DNA of 64,000 bases, from contig NC_006042.1 of the NCBI RefSeq assembly GCF_000002515.2, forward strand, positions 2,294,001-2,358,000. The letters run 5' to 3'. The notes beneath the pieces are model-generated. The model had not been told where the DNA came from, made no database searches, and saw nothing but the letters and a program-made list of their open reading frames with translations. Positions 1 through 7,850 of the stretch are shown here, one piece after another. The stretch is from Kluyveromyces lactis. Lineage: Eukaryota; Ascomycota; Saccharomycetes; Saccharomycetales; Saccharomycetaceae. A program made the translations under genes and the position numbers. Position 1 is the stretch's first letter; each line of letters starts with the position of its first letter.

Positions 1-399
1 TACTTGACCCTCTAATACTTCTGTGGTGACGGTTTCAAACTGTTCAAAGCTAGCGTTTGTATCCCTAAAGTATTCTAAATGTTCTTCACTCAATTTGTGC
101 TTTTGCAAAGATTTCAACAGTCTTCTATATCTTCCAAGAAATAAGGCGATTTCATATTCTTGTGCTTTGATTTGCTTTCTAGAACGTTTGCTTTTCTTGC
201 TCCTGTAAATCCTGTTGGCAGAAACGTCTAGCTTAGGTACCGCCCAAGCTTCAACTCCCAGATTATGCAGTGCTTCGTTAAATCTGTAAAAGATTTCTGG
301 ATTTCTTCGTAGTCTGGACGAAATAGCATCCTCGATGACTTCTAATTCTTCTAATATCTTTCGCCTCTCTTCAAAACATAGATAAGTGGGGGCATTCAT
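1..399 (-). CDS. PRP9: Prp9, SF3a splicing factor subunit (N-terminal part, cut by window edge)
   Basis: The frame is open from an ATG at 399 to the window edge and gives the first 133 residues. It begins MNAPTYLCFEERRKILEELE, followed by RRNPEIFYRF and a basic patch around residues 70-80. This matches the start of yeast Prp9 (SF3a60/SF3A3), in which an ERR..LEE.E.IE..I..R..RNPE helix opens the protein. Prp9 works with Prp11 and Prp21 in the SF3a complex of U2 snRNP, which is needed for prespliceosome assembly in the nucleus. Its neighbour DBP10 (YDL031W next to PRP9, YDL030W, in S. cerevisiae) supports the call. The C2H2-type zinc finger expected in the C-terminal half lies outside the window. 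Family identity is from memory. Confidence 0.85.
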   Translation of the reverse strand, partial: MNAPTYLCFEERRKILEELEVIEDAISSRLRRNPEIFYRFNEALHNLGVEAWAVPKLDVSANRIYRSKKSKRSRKQIKAQEYEIALFLGRYRRLLKSLQKHKLSEEHLEYFRDTNASFEQFETVTTEVLEGQV

Positions 400-707
400 A
401 TCTATTGTCTTCTATGAATCCTCTAACTGCTACACAGACAGTAAACCGAAGGCACGGTATTCATTTTGAGCCTTCATCTGATCCATATTTGTACTTTCTA
501 AGGTATTTCCATTCTTTACATTTTTATTTTCTATAATCAATGGCAATTTCGACGTATGAGGAACAAATACTAGTAAACAATGTAAACCAGCAATACAATA
601 TGTCACATATCATAACAATAATTTGGAGAGAGGCCATTTCATGTTTAAGCTTAGAAAATGTCTATTCAATTACACACTGATTGTTATTTGAGCAGTTACA
701 TAATATA
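400..707. other. Intergenic: PRP9 promoter / DBP10 3' end
   Basis: These 308 bases carry the promoter of PRP9 and the 3' end of DBP10, both on the minus strand. The stretch is AT-rich. I see no RNA gene or strong motif in it. Confidence 0.6.
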
Positions 708-3629
708 CTAATGTTTTCTCCGCTTCGTAGGACGGGCATTCTTGGAACGCTTTTTCTCTTTAATTTCTCTTAGCTTTCTAATCTCGTCAACTGACTTTAT
801 TTCTTGTTTCATCCCAGGACCATTATAACCCTTAACTCTAACACCTCTTTCCAAAGCAGCTTCCACTTTTTTCTTTTGGAAAGCGTAATCGTCTCTATGT
901 TTATCAGGCAATTTAGGAGCTTTTTGAGTCTTGTGTTTGAATTTACCGCCAACCGTACGCTCCGATGGAGAAGTCGGATCAGCCAATAGATTCGATGGAA
1001 TAGTGGATTCTCTTGCACCAACTTTGAGTGGAGCAATTTTTCTTGCCTTAGACCAATCTTGGAATTTTCCGGATCTGAAACTTGCAGGAATCTTTTGACC
1101 ACTTTCTCCGATGATGTACTTTTTGTTGTCCAAACCTTGAGTGTTCACATATTTCTTACGCTTCTTGTCCCACTTAACCGTAGCTGTTTGCTTGTGAACT
1201 TGTACCTTGTCATCGTTGGCTAGATCAAATGCAGCATTGGAAGCATCATTTGTGAAACCAGATGATATCTGTAATTGTTTATCTTGAATGTCACTAGTTG
1301 GTGCGAAATGTGATAGATAAAAAGTTGGATCTCTGAAAGTTTTCTTCTGCTTCTTCTTAATATTTTCTTGCTCTTCTAACAAGACATCGGCATCTTCAAA
1401 TTCTTTCAATACCTCATCAGGCACTGAGTAACCAACTTCGTTGTCTTCACCTTTCAAAATTTCATCTTCTATACTATGCCTCAAACCAATCATTCTCTCT
1501 TTTTCCAGAAGTTCTTGTCTTTCTTTTGCCTTCCTTTGAATTGGAGCTATTTGTCTCCTCCTTCTCTTCATTAACACAGACATTTCATCGTCTGGATTCC
1601 TTGCGAACTCGAATACAGTTTCCTTGTTATTTCTGTGTTGCAACTTAGCTAAGAAATCCAATTTCTCTTTTTCGGCGTTCTTACCGAAGTATATATTCTG
1701 TTCGTCCCATCCTGATCTGAGAATTTCCTTTGACCTTTTCATGGATTCAGCAGACGCTGGTGTCCTGGTTCTAAAGTAAAGTTTTTCGGCTTTCAGGGCA
1801 ACACCTTTCACAGTATTTAACTCAAAGTCAGATTTGATCATATTGCTATAAAGGTCACCCATACCATCAATCTCAGAACGTGGACAAGCACCAAGGACCA
1901 TTCTTGTGGTGTAAGAAACCTTAGGATCGGTGAAATTATTATTACCCTCAGATTCTGCCTTCTTTCTGAGTATCTGGCACGACGATTCATACATGGGTGT
2001 TAAAAGGATCTTCTTACCCAAGAATAATTCTAGATCCAAGAGATAAGGTAGTTCATTTTCAGAGACAATCGAAAAGGCCCAACCTCTATTACCAGCTCTG
2101 GCCGTTCTACCTACACGATGAATGAAAATTTTTGAAGAACCTGGCAAAGAGTAATTAATCACATTCGCTAACAAAGGAATGTCAACACCTCTGGCTGCCA
2201 CATCTGTCACAACCAAGATAGATGTTAAACCAGCTCTAAAATTATAGAGCTGTTGCTTACGGGCATGTTGATTCAAAGCACCATAAATATATGATACTAG
2301 GTATCCACAGTTCTTCAATAACTGTGTGACGTATTCGACATGATGTCTTGTTGGAACGAAAACGATTGTTGCCTTTTCGGATGGCATTTCGTTCGCATTC
2401 GGTAAGCGCCTTTTGGATTTTTTAGCCTTCTTTGCCTTCTTTTTCTTTTCATCTTCGCTGTCATCACTGTCAGAATCCGCATCATTCTGCTGTTTGAGCT
2501 TCTTTATTTGGGACTCCGTGGCAACAGGCATCTTGATAGCTTCTTGTAACAGATATAATAGATTGGCTTCACGTTCATCCTTTTTTATAGATATAAATAA
2601 CATCTCCAAATTTTCTGATATCTTCGTTTCAGCATCAAGTCTAACCAATACTGGGTTTGACAAGCCTGCCTTAGCAAAATCAACCAATGATGATGGCAAT
2701 GTTGCCGAAAACAATAATGTTTGTCTATTAGTTGGGAATGCCACAAGCAGTTCATTCAGTTGTTCCTGGAAACCCATTTCGAATAATCTATCAGCTTCAT
2801 CAAATACAACATATTCGACTGATTTCAAATCCAAGTTCATTTCAACTTTTAAATGCAAGAATCTACCTGGCGTAGCAATGACGACGTCAGGATTCCCCAT
2901 CATCATACCGAATTGGTCTTCTAAAGAGTCACCACCTGTTAACAAAATAGAACGTAAATCCGAGCCTTTCGAAAACTCTTTGAAAACTCTATGAGTTTGA
3001 ATGGCCAATTCTCTTGATGGTGATAAAATAACGGCTCTAACACCAATCTTGGCCGAATGGGTCTTTAATTTTTCTATCATAGGAAGCACAAAAGCAGCAG
3101 TCTTACCTGAACCGGTACGTGCCATACCGACAATATCACGCTTTTGTAAAATAAGGGGAATGGTTTTCCTTTGAATTGGTGTAGGTTGCCTGAAACCTTT
3201 CTTCGAGATATTAATCAATACTAGTTTTGAGAGACCGAAACTTGCAAACGAACCTTTCTTATGTTTAGCCGCAGCATCAGCGGTAGTGTTGAAATAATCG
3301 TTTAAGTCATCATCCGATTCATTCGTAGCCTTCTTTTCGTCGTCCGAAAGCTCAAGACTTGGGAACTTACTGTCCACAATGGGACCTGCCTTGACTTTGG
3401 CTTTCTTGTTTTGTTTCTTTGGTTTCTTCTCTTTCTCTTCCTCATCACTAGAAAACTCGATAACATCTTGAACTTCAGCTTGGAAACCAATATTGTCATT
3501 ATCATCATCAGAAATGTCACTATCTTCACTATCAGCATTTAAAGCAATATCACCAGCAATGTCGAAAGCATCCTCATCTTCGGAGGAGTAATCTTCTGCT
3601 GGGAGAGCTCTTTTGCTAGAATCAACCAT
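708..3629 (-). CDS. DBP10: Dbp10, DEAD-box ATP-dependent RNA helicase of 60S ribosome assembly
   Basis: A 973-residue protein, close to the roughly 995 of S. cerevisiae Dbp10. DEAD-box motifs are in order: Q motif (PTPIQ, ~149-153), motif I ARTGSGKT (170-177), DEAD (277-280), SAT (308-310) and HRVGRTARAG (504-513). An acidic-then-lysine-rich insertion (~381-412) sits in the second RecA region. The N-terminus (1-110) is strongly acidic and the C-terminus strongly basic, ending RRKH, as is usual for nucleolar helicases. The FRSGKFQDWSKARK stretch is the conserved Dbp10 C-terminal block. Dbp10 remodels pre-60S particles near the peptidyl-transferase centre. The promoter side holds PAC and RRPE motifs typical of ribosome-biogenesis genes. 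It is divergent from SLM3, as expected from YDL031W/YDL033C. Confidence 0.97.
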   Translation of the reverse strand: MVDSSKRALPAEDYSSEDEDAFDIAGDIALNADSEDSDISDDDNDNIGFQAEVQDVIEFSSDEEEKEKKPKKQNKKAKVKAGPIVDSKFPSLELSDDEKKATNESDDDLNDYFNTTADAAAKHKKGSFASFGLSKLVLINISKKGFRQPTPIQRKTIPLILQKRDIVGMARTGSGKTAAFVLPMIEKLKTHSAKIGVRAVILSPSRELAIQTHRVFKEFSKGSDLRSILLTGGDSLEDQFGMMMGNPDVVIATPGRFLHLKVEMNLDLKSVEYVVFDEADRLFEMGFQEQLNELLVAFPTNRQTLLFSATLPSSLVDFAKAGLSNPVLVRLDAETKISENLEMLFISIKKDEREANLLYLLQEAIKMPVATESQIKKLKQQNDADSDSDDSEDEKKKKAKKAKKSKRRLPNANEMPSEKATIVFVPTRHHVEYVTQLLKNCGYLVSYIYGALNQHARKQQLYNFRAGLTSILVVTDVAARGVDIPLLANVINYSLPGSSKIFIHRVGRTARAGNRGWAFSIVSENELPYLLDLELFLGKKILLTPMYESSCQILRKKAESEGNNNFTDPKVSYTTRMVLGACPRSEIDGMGDLYSNMIKSDFELNTVKGVALKAEKLYFRTRTPASAESMKRSKEILRSGWDEQNIYFGKNAEKEKLDFLAKLQHRNNKETVFEFARNPDDEMSVLMKRRRRQIAPIQRKAKERQELLEKERMIGLRHSIEDEILKGEDNEVGYSVPDEVLKEFEDADVLLEEQENIKKKQKKTFRDPTFYLSHFAPTSDIQDKQLQISSGFTNDASNAAFDLANDDKVQVHKQTATVKWDKKRKKYVNTQGLDNKKYIIGESGQKIPASFRSGKFQDWSKARKIAPLKVGARESTIPSNLLADPTSPSERTVGGKFKHKTQKAPKLPDKHRDDYAFQKKKVEAALERGVRVKGYNGPGMKQEIKSVDEIRKLREIKEKKRSKNARPTKRRKH

Positions 3630-3754
3630 TACTGTTAAATTTGATTAACCTGAGTTCGATATCTAACAGTTGATTTATGGCAAACAATGATTGGCCTTAT
3701 AATCAATACGATATAAAAGAATATTTAGCACTACTGATATTAATGAGTTACTAT

Positions 3755-3777
3755 CTCATCTCATCTCATCTCATCGC
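3755..3777 (-). promoter_or_regulatory. PAC motif with tandem GATGAG cores upstream of DBP10
   Basis: Read on the minus strand, 3768-3777 is GCGATGAGAT, a perfect match to the PAC consensus (GCGATGAGMT) bound by Dot6/Tod6 in S. cerevisiae ribosome-biogenesis promoters. Directly beside it are CTCAT units at 3755-3774 (four in a row), so the GATGAG core is repeated. It lies about 140 bp upstream of the DBP10 ATG. Confidence 0.75.
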
Positions 3778-3806
3778 ATCTCTTATTTGGAAAGTGATGT
3801 ATTTTC

Positions 3807-3816
3807 AAAATTTTCA
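3807..3816 (-). promoter_or_regulatory. RRPE motif upstream of DBP10
   Basis: The minus strand reads TGAAAATTTT, the core of the ribosomal RNA processing element bound by Stb3 in S. cerevisiae. It sits 30 bp from the PAC motif. Close PAC-RRPE pairing is the known signature of the rRNA-processing regulon, and DBP10 belongs to it. Confidence 0.7.
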
Positions 3817-4223
3817 TAAGGAAAAAGAAATAGTTTTCAAGACCGGCATAAACAGAATTAAACATCAAACTGACGCTTTGTGTGAAACCAAGAAGATCAA
3901 GTGACCTAAAACAAAAACTTCAACATTATGTGTCACGAATATTACCAAACTCAAGTAAATAGAACGTCATACTCTAAAATTTTACTATAACTATTTCAAC
4001 TTGTTTCCCTGAATTTCGCCTCTGTACATTATCTTGGTTTTTTTTTTTCTATGCAAGCCAATCAATTCAGTATCTGACAAAAAAAAGTACATGAAGATCA
4101 CAACTATAACTTCTCAAGGTTTACTGAAATAAGTACCAGCTATATCTTGTTAAAGCACCATAAAAGTGTCCCGAAGGAGATGCACCACTTTATATAGCAG
4201 ACGGACAGAAGTTGCGAGGAATA

Positions 4224-5471
4224 ATGTCGAAAATCACTTCAAGATTCTTAGAATTATGCAAACAAAGACGGTTGCCTGGATATCATGTCCAATCCATGCC
4301 ATCTAAATTTGATAATATTGTGGTAGGAATGTCTGGTGGAGTAGATTCTTCTGTATGTGCTGCATTATTCGCAGCTTACCCGAACGTTCATGGAGTATAT
4401 ATGCAAAATTGGGGCAAAGATCAATCATTGACTAGACCAGAGGAGGATCCATGTTATGAGAAAGAATGGAAGGATGCAGAAAAAGTAGCGAAACATTTGA
4501 ACATCCCAGTGGAGTTTGTGAATTTTGAGAAAGATTATTGGCTAAATGTGTTCGCGCCTATGTTAGAACAATATAGTATGGGCTATACACCAAATCCTGA
4601 CATCGGTTGCAATCAGTTTGTTAAATTCGGAAAGTTGATGGATCATCTGGATGTGAAGTTCGGTAAGAACAACTACTGGTTGGTGATGGGACATTATGCT
4701 CGAATACTACGAAGAGATAGTGGTCCAGAGAGATCTGAACCACACTTGATGCGCGGATTGTATCAACAGAAGGATCAAAGTTATTATTTATCACAAGTTT
4801 CTGTTCCTTCTTTAAATCAAATGATTTTACCAATTGGTCACTTGACGAAACCGGAAGTTAGAGAGATGGCCAAAGAAGTAGATTTACACACTGCCACAAA
4901 ACCCGACTCTCAGGGTATATGTTTTGTGAACAACTCACAGCATGGGAAGTTTAAGAATTTCCTAAAAGAATATCTACCTATGGAACTAGGAAACATCATT
5001 ACCATCGATGAGCTGACTGGTAAGAAGACGGTGTGGGGAAAGCATCCTGGAATCTGGTCCTATACAATTGGTCAGAAAATTGGAATATCACTTCCTCAAG
5101 GTGATCCAAGATATCAAGGCGCATGGTATGTCAGCGAGAAGAATAAACGCACAAGAGAAATCGTAATTGTCAGAGGAAAGGATAACAATAATTTGTTTAA
5201 AGACGTGGTAACGGTTAAACACTTCAAAATACTCTCCAAGAATCCACTATCTAAAGAAGAATTAAACGAAGCTATAAATAAAGAAACGCTACACATGCAA
5301 TTTAGATCCTTACAGACCCCAGTCAAAGTAACATCAGTTGAGTGGATAAATTCGAATGAATTTTCTTTGAAACTGGAGCGCAAAGAAAGAGCAATGGCAC
5401 CTGGTCAGTACTGCTGTTTATATGTGAATGAGAGGGTCATTGGAAGTGGGATAATCGACTGTGCTCGATAG
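4224..5471 (+). CDS. SLM3: Slm3/Mtu1, mitochondrial tRNA 2-thiouridylase
   Basis: 415 residues from the ATG at 4224; the upstream in-frame codon at 4212 is TTG, so the ATG is preferred. It is a TrmU/MnmA family enzyme that thiolates U34 of mitochondrial tRNAs for Lys, Glu and Gln. The PP-loop SGGVDSS is at ~37-43. The two catalytic cysteines lie in NPDIGCNQF (C129) and DSQGICFVN (C233). The N-terminus (MSKITSRFLELCKQRR) is rich in basic and hydroxyl residues and nearly free of acids, consistent with a mitochondrial targeting sequence. The C-terminal beta-barrel ends with PGQYCCLY. Length matches the family. Neighbours DBP10 and GPR1 fit the YDL031-035 order. Confidence 0.96.
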   Translation: MSKITSRFLELCKQRRLPGYHVQSMPSKFDNIVVGMSGGVDSSVCAALFAAYPNVHGVYMQNWGKDQSLTRPEEDPCYEKEWKDAEKVAKHLNIPVEFVNFEKDYWLNVFAPMLEQYSMGYTPNPDIGCNQFVKFGKLMDHLDVKFGKNNYWLVMGHYARILRRDSGPERSEPHLMRGLYQQKDQSYYLSQVSVPSLNQMILPIGHLTKPEVREMAKEVDLHTATKPDSQGICFVNNSQHGKFKNFLKEYLPMELGNIITIDELTGKKTVWGKHPGIWSYTIGQKIGISLPQGDPRYQGAWYVSEKNKRTREIVIVRGKDNNNLFKDVVTVKHFKILSKNPLSKEELNEAINKETLHMQFRSLQTPVKVTSVEWINSNEFSLKLERKERAMAPGQYCCLYVNERVIGSGIIDCAR

Positions 5472-5537
5472 TATACTGCAGTGTATGCGCCTCAAGCTAA
5501 AATACTCGTCTATAGAATCAAATAACTTGCATTCTAA

Positions 5538-5545
5538 TCACGTGA
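5538..5545. promoter_or_regulatory. Cbf1-type E-box TCACGTGA upstream of MET22
   Basis: The 10-base perfect palindrome ATCACGTGAT (5537-5546) contains the Cbf1/centromere-element-I type site TCACGTGA, 270 bp upstream of the MET22 ATG. In S. cerevisiae, Cbf1 recruits Met4 to such sites in sulfur-assimilation promoters. Confidence 0.65.
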
Positions 5546-5587
5546 TATCATCATGTGTGTGAATCTTTTCAAATAGAATCACCAACA

Positions 5588-5593
5588 GCCACA
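5588..5593 (-). promoter_or_regulatory. Met31/Met32-like core (TGTGGC) upstream of MET22
   Basis: GCCACA on the plus strand reads TGTGGC on the minus strand, the core of the Met31/Met32 zinc-finger site. It lies 43 bp from the Cbf1-type box, an arrangement familiar from Met4-controlled genes. The core is only six bases, so alone it is weak; the pairing is what makes it credible. Confidence 0.4.
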
Positions 5594-5814
5594 TATGGTC
5601 CCAGTCAGGTGCAACTGATATTCCAAAGCTATAATAAAAGAACTGGAAAGAGAGTGTAACAACTGAAAAGAATTTTGGAAATAGATAATCTCCGCCGTTA
5701 AGTATCTTGAGTACAACACAGAATGTTAAATTAGAGGTATTTTTTGTAATCTACAATATAGAACTCTACTACTCTGACTGAAAACTAAACATATCGACAA
5801 GGGAAATTCGTATA

Positions 5815-6906
5815 ATGTCTGGTCAATTTGCCAAGGAACTTGCTGTTGCAACTCAAGCCGTCCGCAAAGCTTCATTGCTAACTAAGAGAATTCAAGCAGA
5901 TGTTATATCTAGCAGTAACTCTACTATAACAAAATCTGATCAAAGTCCTGTTACCATCGGGGACTACTCTTGCCAAGCTATCATCATCAATGCCATTAAA
6001 TCAAACTTCAAGGATGATGCTGTTGTCGGTGAAGAATCCAGTGATGGTTTGACAGATTCTTTTATTTCTGAGATTTTAACTACAATTCAGGATAACGACA
6101 AAGTATACTCCGAAGTTTTTGCAGACGTCACACAACAAGAGGAGAAAGACGTCCCTTTTGTCAATGAGGAATTCCCTCTAAATTCCATTGAAGAAATTAA
6201 AAGAGTTATTGATTTTGGTAACTATTCAGGTGGAAACACTGGCAGATTTTGGTGCTTGGACCCAATCGATGGAACAAAGGGATTCCTAAGAGGTGACCAA
6301 TTCGCAGTATGTTTGGCCTTGGTAGTTGACGGTGAAGTTCAAATTGGTGTCATTGGGTGCCCTAATTTGAAACTATCAAACTACGGAGCCTCTGATTTGA
6401 GCGACTCACTATCTGCAGGTTATATTTTCAGAGCTGTGAGAGGACAAGGTGCTCAATATTCCATTACCACTGAATCACAATGGAGGGAAATTCATACCAG
6501 AGATGTTGAAAATACTTCTGACCTGGTTTCCCTAGAAGGTGTCGAAAAGGGACATTCGTCTCACGACGAACAAGCTATCATCAAGAAAGATTTAGGTATT
6601 ACTAAGTCCCAACATCTGGATTCTCAGGTGAAGTACTGTTTACTTGCCCTTGGATTAGGCGATCTTTACCTCCGTTTACCAATTAAAATGTCCTATGCCG
6701 AGAAAATCTGGGACCATGCTGCAGGAAATGTTATTCTTGAAGAAGCTGGCGGAATTCACACTGACGCACTTGAGGATCAACGCTTAGACTTTGGAAAGGG
6801 TAGAACTTTGCAAACCAAGGGTGTCATCGCTTCCTGTGGCCCTCAGAGCTTACACTCGAGAGTAGTATCTACATCAGCACGCATCATTTCTGCTAGAAAA
6901 ACTTGA
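5815..6906 (+). CDS. MET22: Met22/Hal2, 3'(2'),5'-bisphosphate nucleotidase
   Basis: 363 residues (S. cerevisiae 357). Met22 hydrolyses 3'-phosphoadenosine 5'-phosphate (PAP) to AMP, clearing the by-product of sulfate assimilation; it is the lithium- and sodium-sensitive target behind HAL2 salt tolerance. Inositol-monophosphatase-fold metal motifs are intact: GEESSD (73-78), DPIDGTKGF (149-157) and WDHAAG (299-304). The ATG at 5815 gives the normal family N-terminus (SGQFAKELAVATQAVRKA). PAP build-up inhibits Xrn1/Rat1 exonucleases and sulfotransfer, which links it to RNA turnover. Cbf1- and Met31/32-like sites lie upstream. In S. cerevisiae the orthologue is YOL064C, next to INP54 and RIB2, which are also found here. 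Confidence 0.97.
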   Translation: MSGQFAKELAVATQAVRKASLLTKRIQADVISSSNSTITKSDQSPVTIGDYSCQAIIINAIKSNFKDDAVVGEESSDGLTDSFISEILTTIQDNDKVYSEVFADVTQQEEKDVPFVNEEFPLNSIEEIKRVIDFGNYSGGNTGRFWCLDPIDGTKGFLRGDQFAVCLALVVDGEVQIGVIGCPNLKLSNYGASDLSDSLSAGYIFRAVRGQGAQYSITTESQWREIHTRDVENTSDLVSLEGVEKGHSSHDEQAIIKKDLGITKSQHLDSQVKYCLLALGLGDLYLRLPIKMSYAEKIWDHAAGNVILEEAGGIHTDALEDQRLDFGKGRTLQTKGVIASCGPQSLHSRVVSTSARIISARKT

Positions 6907-7850
6907 ACGCATATTATTATCAAACACATACATCAGGTTATATCATAGTATATTTTTTCAAGCTACTTAATGAAATGTAGACGTACCTTAAACCGATACC
7001 CAAATAATCAGGCATACCACCAGTGCAACAAGCTGTTGCCAGGTAGAGCTTGTTCCTACAACCGATGAGTTTCCAGCCTGCTAGCGCATGACGTTAGCTA
7101 TATAAAAAAACCCCTACAATAGCACTACTTAACCATAGATAGAAAATGTACATACGTACTTAAGTTGAAATTCCACATAGTCAGTGTAACATATTACCCG
7201 ATAGTTCCAAATTACTTCAAAATCCTGATCACAAACTGGCATCCAGGCCACCTTTCCCAAGGAAGCTCCTTGGCGTTTTCCCACATGCCGGTGTGCATTT
7301 TCCCATAAACCTACATATAATTGACTGTGCCTGAAATTTTCATCACTGCTATTCTGGTTGAATAATATCGATAAGAAAAAAAAAAGAAAATGGTTAATAA
7401 TTTCAAATCATGACAATTCAAAGGACTGGACATGCAACGAGAAACAGCAGGCAACTACCATAATTGCAGGAACTGGAGCATTATATATATGTTCGAGATT
7501 TGTGCAGTTAGACAAGTGTTTGACGTTTATTGACATTTGGAGAACCTTTATTCTAGAGAAGGAGATAGAAATTTTCCATAGACGTTGCCTTGAGAGCGTA
7601 ATTATAGCATCAAAAGTTTTTGAAATTGAACGACAGAGTAGAAGTTCATCAAGGTAGATCAATACTTGAGGTTCAAGAACTTGTGTATTGAGTACAGGTT
7701 AACAATCGCTGGCCATTGTTAATCTGCTTGATTAGTTTCAAACTTCAGTCCTATTTTTTTATCCTTTTTCCGCTGCGAAGAGTGCGCTGGCTGCACTTCT
7801 AGTTGCTAGACATATTAAAGTATTGGTTCTATTAGACGTTTGCTCTCGCG
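6907..7850. other. Intergenic MET22-GPR1 (944 bp)
   Basis: A long gap between two plus-strand genes. Visible elements are a TGACGT half-CRE (7089-7094), a TATATAAA box (7099-7106) with a CCCCT stress-type element just after it (7111-7115), and a perfect inverted repeat at 7257-7273 followed by two TTTTCCCA direct repeats. No tRNA or plausible protein gene was found; the 100-codon frame near 7358-7657 lacks an ATG start. Confidence 0.6.
7257..7273. repeat. Short perfect inverted repeat upstream of GPR1
   Basis: CCAAGGA and TCCTTGG are separated by AGC (7-base arms, 3-base spacer). It is followed within 30 bases by two TTTTCCCA copies flanking CACATGCCGGTGTG, itself partly symmetrical. The function is unknown; a binding-site cluster about 580 bp upstream of GPR1 is one reading. 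Confidence 0.45.

Larger units (their letters stand above)
3630..4223. other. Divergent promoter region DBP10 / SLM3
   Basis: A 594-base divergent promoter. The DBP10-proximal part contains four tandem CTCAT units leading into a PAC motif, and an RRPE motif. The SLM3-proximal half has T-rich and A-rich tracts (about 4038-4050 and 4080-4086) and a TTTATATAG element near 4190. A 75-codon plus-strand reading frame from 3677 runs through the motifs and is not regarded as a gene. Confidence 0.7.
5472..5814. other. Intergenic SLM3-MET22: MET22 promoter
   Basis: 343 bases between two co-directional genes. It holds a TCACGTGA box (5538-5545) and a GCCACA core (5588-5593), described separately. The rest is AT-rich leader, with nothing else recognised. 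Confidence 0.7.

Noticed and set aside
2413-2994. 193-codon plus-strand frame inside DBP10
   Set aside because: An antisense shadow of the helicase core; the minus-strand frame carries all DEAD-box motifs.
3677-3904. 75-codon ATG-started frame in the DBP10/SLM3 promoter
   Set aside because: It lies across PAC/RRPE regulatory motifs, contains repeat-derived residues and matches no family.
7358-7657. 100-codon frame upstream of GPR1
   Set aside because: No ATG start, unrecognised sequence; the opposite strand is equally open over the same bases, which suggests chance.
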